Shown: piece by piece, positions 6,901-8,666 of the stretch
Position numbering within the stretch: the stretch's first letter is position 1
Layout of the letters: every line of letters begins with the position of its first letter
From: Planctomycetaceae bacterium
GTDB lineage: Bacteria; Planctomycetota; Planctomycetia; Pirellulales; UBA1268
Length of the DNA: 8,666 nt
Reading direction: 5' to 3'
NCBI GenBank assembly: GCA_947464585.1
Contig: CANHYS010000060.1
Span: 1 to 8,666, forward strand
Position numbers and translations under genes: made by a program
Notes under the pieces: model-generated
The model's database searches: none
Seen by the model: only the letters and a program-made list of their open reading frames with translations
Told to the model about the DNA's origin: nothing

Positions 6901-8390
6901 GCAGTTTCCGCGAAGCGCTCACGGCCGCTCCCGGCAATCCTGCTGCCATGCGAAGTCTGGCCGCGTTCCTGATCCGTCAGGGGCGGCTGTCAGCCGCCCG
7001 CGAGCAACTCCTGACGATCATCGCCGACACATCCGCAGATCCAGCCATGAAGCGAGCCGCCACATGGGCAAGGCGGATGCTCGCCGACATGACCATTCAG
7101 ACCGGCAGCTACCAGGACATGCAACGCGCCTTGGCGCTGATCGACGACAACGCCGATCAGGATGGCCGGTTGTCAGCCGAAGACGTGGCTCTGCAGATCG
7201 CAATCCTCGCTCCACGCCCCGAGCCCGACAGTTGGCGGCGGGCACTCGGCCTCATCGACAGGCTTGCCTCGCTGCAGCCGCTGTCCACCACGCAGCGCAC
7301 ACAAAAAGCACAACTGCTCGAGCAACTGGGTCGGTGGAACGAATCCCGTGACGAACTCCTGTCGATCGCATCGGCACCAAACACACCGCCCACGTTTCAG
7401 GCCCTGTTGATCGAGAAACTCATTCAACATAAGGACCTAAACGCAGCGCGGATCTGGCTGAAAACGCTGGCGGAGCGCCTCCCCGACGCCCCGATCGTCA
7501 CCGCGATTCAGGCCAAGGTGGCTCTGGCGGAAAACAACCGGGAGGCCGCGGTGGCTGCCGCCCGAAAGCTGATGCCCGCAGCAGCGGCGACGCCCGAGAT
7601 GGCGGGCCAGTTGGGCCCCCTGTCCTCCTTGCTCGAGGAACTGGGGCTCAACGCGGCCGCAGACCAGATGTTCACCCAGTACGCGGCGGTGTCGACCGAT
7701 GGCGTGCTCGCCCGGGCCGGATTCCTTGGGCGGGCGCAGAGGGCCGACGAGGCGCTCGACCTGCTTGAAGCCTCCTGGGACCAACTTCCCTTGGAAAACC
7801 TGCTCCGGACGGCCATTGCGGTGCTGGGATCGCAGGCCACCGCTGCGACATCACAGCAGGTCGAACGGATCGAGCAGTGGTTCGAAAAGGCCCGCCGTCA
7901 GGACCCAGACTCGCCGAGCCTGGCCATGTTGTTTGCGGACTTTGTCGGTGCCACCAGCAACCATGAGGACATCGTGGCTACGTACCGCGCCCTCCTTGAT
8001 CGCAAGGATCTCTCTCCGCAGCAAGCCGCAGTGGCGTCCAACAACCTCGCTTTCCATCTCGCAGCCCCGGCCACAGCCACGGAGGCCGAGCGCTTGGTGG
8101 CCCGCGCCGTCGCGGAAATGGGGCCCCTTCCCGACATCCTCGACACGCGGGGCCTCGTTCTGCTGGAGATGGGCAGGGCACCGGAAGCGATTGCCGACTT
8201 CAATGAGTCACTCCTGATACCGACGGCCACGAAATACCTGCACCTCGCCTCCGCTCTGGCATCCGAACAGCAGCTGGAAGCGGCCCGCAAAGCGTTCGCG
8301 GAAGCGAAGAAACTCGGGCTCGTCCCCCACCACCTCTCGGCCGGGGATCAGGGGCGGCTCAAGGCCCTCGAGACAGCACCCAGCCAGTGA
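3978..8390 (+). CDS. Very large membrane-anchored tetratricopeptide-repeat protein
   Basis: Protein of 1470 residues built almost wholly of TPR-like helix pairs; such superhelices serve as protein-binding scaffolds. The N-terminus MIRPKKRLNVR is followed by one hydrophobic segment (about 12-30) with no obvious cleavage site or lipobox, so it reads as a signal anchor with the rest outside the cytoplasmic membrane. Clear TPR units lie at about 38-87, 254-287, 291-322, 324-358, 359-392, 783-818, 819-849, 886-920, 952-987 and 988-1018; many others are degenerate. A Thr/Pro/Asn/Glu linker of hexapeptide repeats lies at 147-168, and another Ala-rich linker at about 745-775. The C-terminal unit NNLAFHLA (1355-1362) ... 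ILDTRGLVLLEMGR (1387-1400) is the best conserved TPR-type block. The start is GTG at 3978; no in-frame ATG, GTG or TTG lies in the preceding 60 bp and no Shine-Dalgarno is visible. The length is unusual for a bacterial TPR protein. The exosortase-associated PrsT lipoproteins are a comparable architecture but lack of a lipobox and neighbours argues against that name. The binding partner is unknown. Confidence 0.88.
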   Translation: MIRPKKRLNVRALIAVLAVAATTLVAVAFVHQFQVRRNAGTLVRLARAKQQEGNSTEALGFFSRYLAYKPDDAEAQAEFARLLIEFAERPTATKDDRGYAYRVLETAVRKNPDDLLLRRRLAEWMIRFGRFGDASQELTVLRERIVATPVQNATPAENATPTENAAPAALDLDAVDVLLIRALAGSGKPEEAAAVAAAIIGFDMQSKAFIADAEPKTGASVREASMLLANLLTTKLDSPDSGLVVLEQLTITQPKHVATWLTLARWHRARGNLAKATAAFRSAATIAPDNPNVLFADLELSVSEKRYEAAEQIAAKARKLYPNDERSYRGVASVAMQRGDVETAVSVLREGLATNPGQPALLQMLGDILLQANRLDEAEETIDTFAQFHGDKRPAVGILQSRLLMVRKRWLPAQQKLEAVRPLVAESDDATRQVDLLLGQCHEMLGQFDEQLAANQRVLLGDHNSLAARIGMANALVASGKPDAARAELEAVAASLPPDRLTSLPEVWSPLIQLRIADQMRRPPANRDWSKVERLLDLLEQSPTVSDVQIALLRSDLLVRQGDSPAAFEILRKLVDANPSIVQTRAALAILALREEGPAAARALLDAAPADIADDPQLLTVRTQIAARAPADESAAALAQLEEKALALPNEQAVRLLSTIASVHRGMGYPDQAERVWRAALKKVPDDIVIRNALFELACERGDVEKAQAGAEEISRVTGLTSPQTRVTAAATLLLRVRASQAKAAAAANTASDETEPSVLTPAENDQLDAAKNLLIEAENDRPGWAQIQPLFAEIAILRGDIPTAIERLQKATQMGPANPSVIRQLVSLLYLSNRLEEAQQALAMVGPDGLGGMERVSAEIDLRMGQFDEAVAVAEGALASNRKNSASDLLWFGQLLGRAGKTDRAIEVLQQAVEADPHRPGGWTALLLSQVATGNGRAAEHTLEKGAEMLAPPQRQLLLAQGHEVFGRIDDAERSFREALTAAPGNPAAMRSLAAFLIRQGRLSAAREQLLTIIADTSADPAMKRAATWARRMLADMTIQTGSYQDMQRALALIDDNADQDGRLSAEDVALQIAILAPRPEPDSWRRALGLIDRLASLQPLSTTQRTQKAQLLEQLGRWNESRDELLSIASAPNTPPTFQALLIEKLIQHKDLNAARIWLKTLAERLPDAPIVTAIQAKVALAENNREAAVAAARKLMPAAAATPEMAGQLGPLSSLLEELGLNAAADQMFTQYAAVSTDGVLARAGFLGRAQRADEALDLLEASWDQLPLENLLRTAIAVLGSQATAATSQQVERIEQWFEKARRQDPDSPSLAMLFADFVGATSNHEDIVATYRALLDRKDLSPQQAAVASNNLAFHLAAPATATEAERLVARAVAEMGPLPDILDTRGLVLLEMGRAPEAIADFNESLLIPTATKYLHLASALASEQQLEAARKAFAEAKKLGLVPHHLSAGDQGRLKALETAPSQ
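4416..4481 (+). repeat. 18-bp coding tandem repeat (about 3.7 copies) in the large TPR gene
   Basis: Three full 18-bp units at 4416-4433, 4434-4451 and 4452-4469, with a partial fourth at 4470-4481, encode ATPVQN, ATPAEN, ATPTEN and AAPA (residues 147-168). The unit is a multiple of three, so copy-number change would keep the frame. The stretch forms a flexible linker between the first TPR block and the rest of the protein. Differences between copies are few at the DNA level, which suggests recent expansion by slippage. Confidence 0.85.
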
Positions 8391-8412
8391 CGACAGTGAT
8401 CGCCGTCAGTGG
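8384..8412 (+). terminator. Possible imperfect terminator hairpin after the large TPR gene
   Basis: CCAGTGACG (8384-8392) can pair with CGTCAGTGG (8404-8412), with one internal G-G mismatch and an 11-nt loop. The left arm contains the stop codon of the TPR gene and the right arm is the first copy of the 14-bp repeat. There is no U-tract, so it is not a classic intrinsic terminator. The position between convergent genes is what makes termination plausible. Confidence 0.25.
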
Positions 8413-8442
8413 CCCGCCGTCAGTCACCCGCCGTCAGTGACC
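8401..8442. repeat. 14-bp direct repeat, three tandem copies, at a convergent gene junction
   Basis: Three adjacent units at 8401-8414, 8415-8428 and 8429-8442 share the identical 10-base core CGCCGTCAGT, followed by GGCC, CACC and GACC. The array fills the gap between the stop codon of the large TPR gene (8388-8390) and the stop codon of the minus-strand TPR gene, which lies inside the third copy (8434-8436). Fourteen is not a multiple of three, so copy changes at the third unit could alter the end of the minus-strand protein. Function unknown; slippage in non-coding DNA is the simplest explanation. Confidence 0.9.
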
Positions 8443-8666
8443 CCCTTGGAGCATCCGCGACCGGGCGAGAGCGTCCTCGGCCTCGGCGATTCGGCCGCCG
8501 CGCATGCACGCCACACTCAGCGCGGTGTAGCTGAACGGGTCCTTCGGCTCCAGTTCACAGACCTTACGGGCATGTTGGATCGCCTCGTCGTGTCGTTCCA
8601 GTCGCGTGCACCAGGCCGCCAACGCCGAATGAGCCAGCGCAAAGTCGGGATGCTCCGCGACAAGCC
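8434..8666 (-). CDS. TPR-repeat protein, C-terminal part only (start lies beyond the right edge)
   Basis: The last 76 residues of a protein read on the minus strand, open to the window edge. It contains one complete TPR unit, HPDFALAHSALAAWCTRLERH-DEAIQHARKVCELEPKD by position and spacing, and a second, FSYTALSVACMRGGRIAEAEDALARSR, ending in a short tail MLQGGH. The classic TPR residues (A/G at helix packing positions and the Pro-rich turn EPKDP) are present. A TTG at 8622 could be read as a start, but TPR sequence continues in frame upstream of it to the edge, so I treat it as internal. It is convergent with the large TPR gene with 43 bp between stops. Its sequence is closer to the TPR consensus than the large protein, and the two do not look like recent paralogues. 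Partner and role cannot be told. Confidence 0.75.
   Translation of the reverse strand, partial: LVAEHPDFALAHSALAAWCTRLERHDEAIQHARKVCELEPKDPFSYTALSVACMRGGRIAEAEDALARSRMLQGGH

Noticed and set aside
8434..8622. A complete 62-residue protein starting at the TTG at 8622
   Set aside because: TPR-like sequence continues in the same frame upstream to the window edge, so the gene most likely starts outside the window.

Overview
The window is GC-rich, densely coding bacterial DNA, most likely from a planctomycete and perhaps from the Pirellulaceae or a related group. The evidence is compositional and by family: a secreted Cys/His-rich protein with a PVRP..FGFYGTQWRRWPG block that I associate with planctomycete exported proteins, an HTTM-family membrane protein, a very large membrane-anchored TPR protein with a GTG start and no clear Shine-Dalgarno, and single-gene transcription units that keep switching strand. 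No database search was possible, so the taxonomic call is an inference.

Layout from left to right. (1) 1-1161, minus strand: most of a dihydrolipoyl dehydrogenase (E3), whose C-terminus runs off the left edge. (2) 1162-1286: a divergent intergenic region with a perfect 12-bp palindrome. (3) 1287-2780, plus: an HTTM-type (vitamin K-dependent carboxylase-like) polytopic membrane protein with a soluble C-terminal domain. (4) 2796-2877, plus: tRNA-Leu(UAG), 15 bp after the HTTM stop. (5) 2899-3738, minus: the secreted Cys/His-rich protein with a disordered acidic tail. (6) 3739-3977: a second divergent intergenic region. (7) 3978-8390, plus: a 1470-residue TPR protein with an N-terminal membrane anchor and a short 18-bp coding repeat. 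(8) 8401-8442: a 14-bp direct repeat in three copies at the convergent junction. (9) 8434-8666, minus: the C-terminal part of a second, unrelated-looking TPR protein that enters from the right edge.

No operon is visible. Apart from HTTM to tRNA, every adjacent pair of genes is divergent or convergent, so shared function cannot be inferred from co-transcription. E3 is central metabolism. The HTTM protein, the secreted Cys-rich protein and the large TPR protein all look like envelope-associated functions, but nothing in the sequence ties them into one pathway. There is no sign of phage, insertion sequence, CRISPR or defence genes. I do not see a clear new multi-gene system. The most under-described items are the Cys/His-rich secreted protein, the HTTM protein with an apparently retained carboxylase-type lysine, and the large anchored TPR protein.
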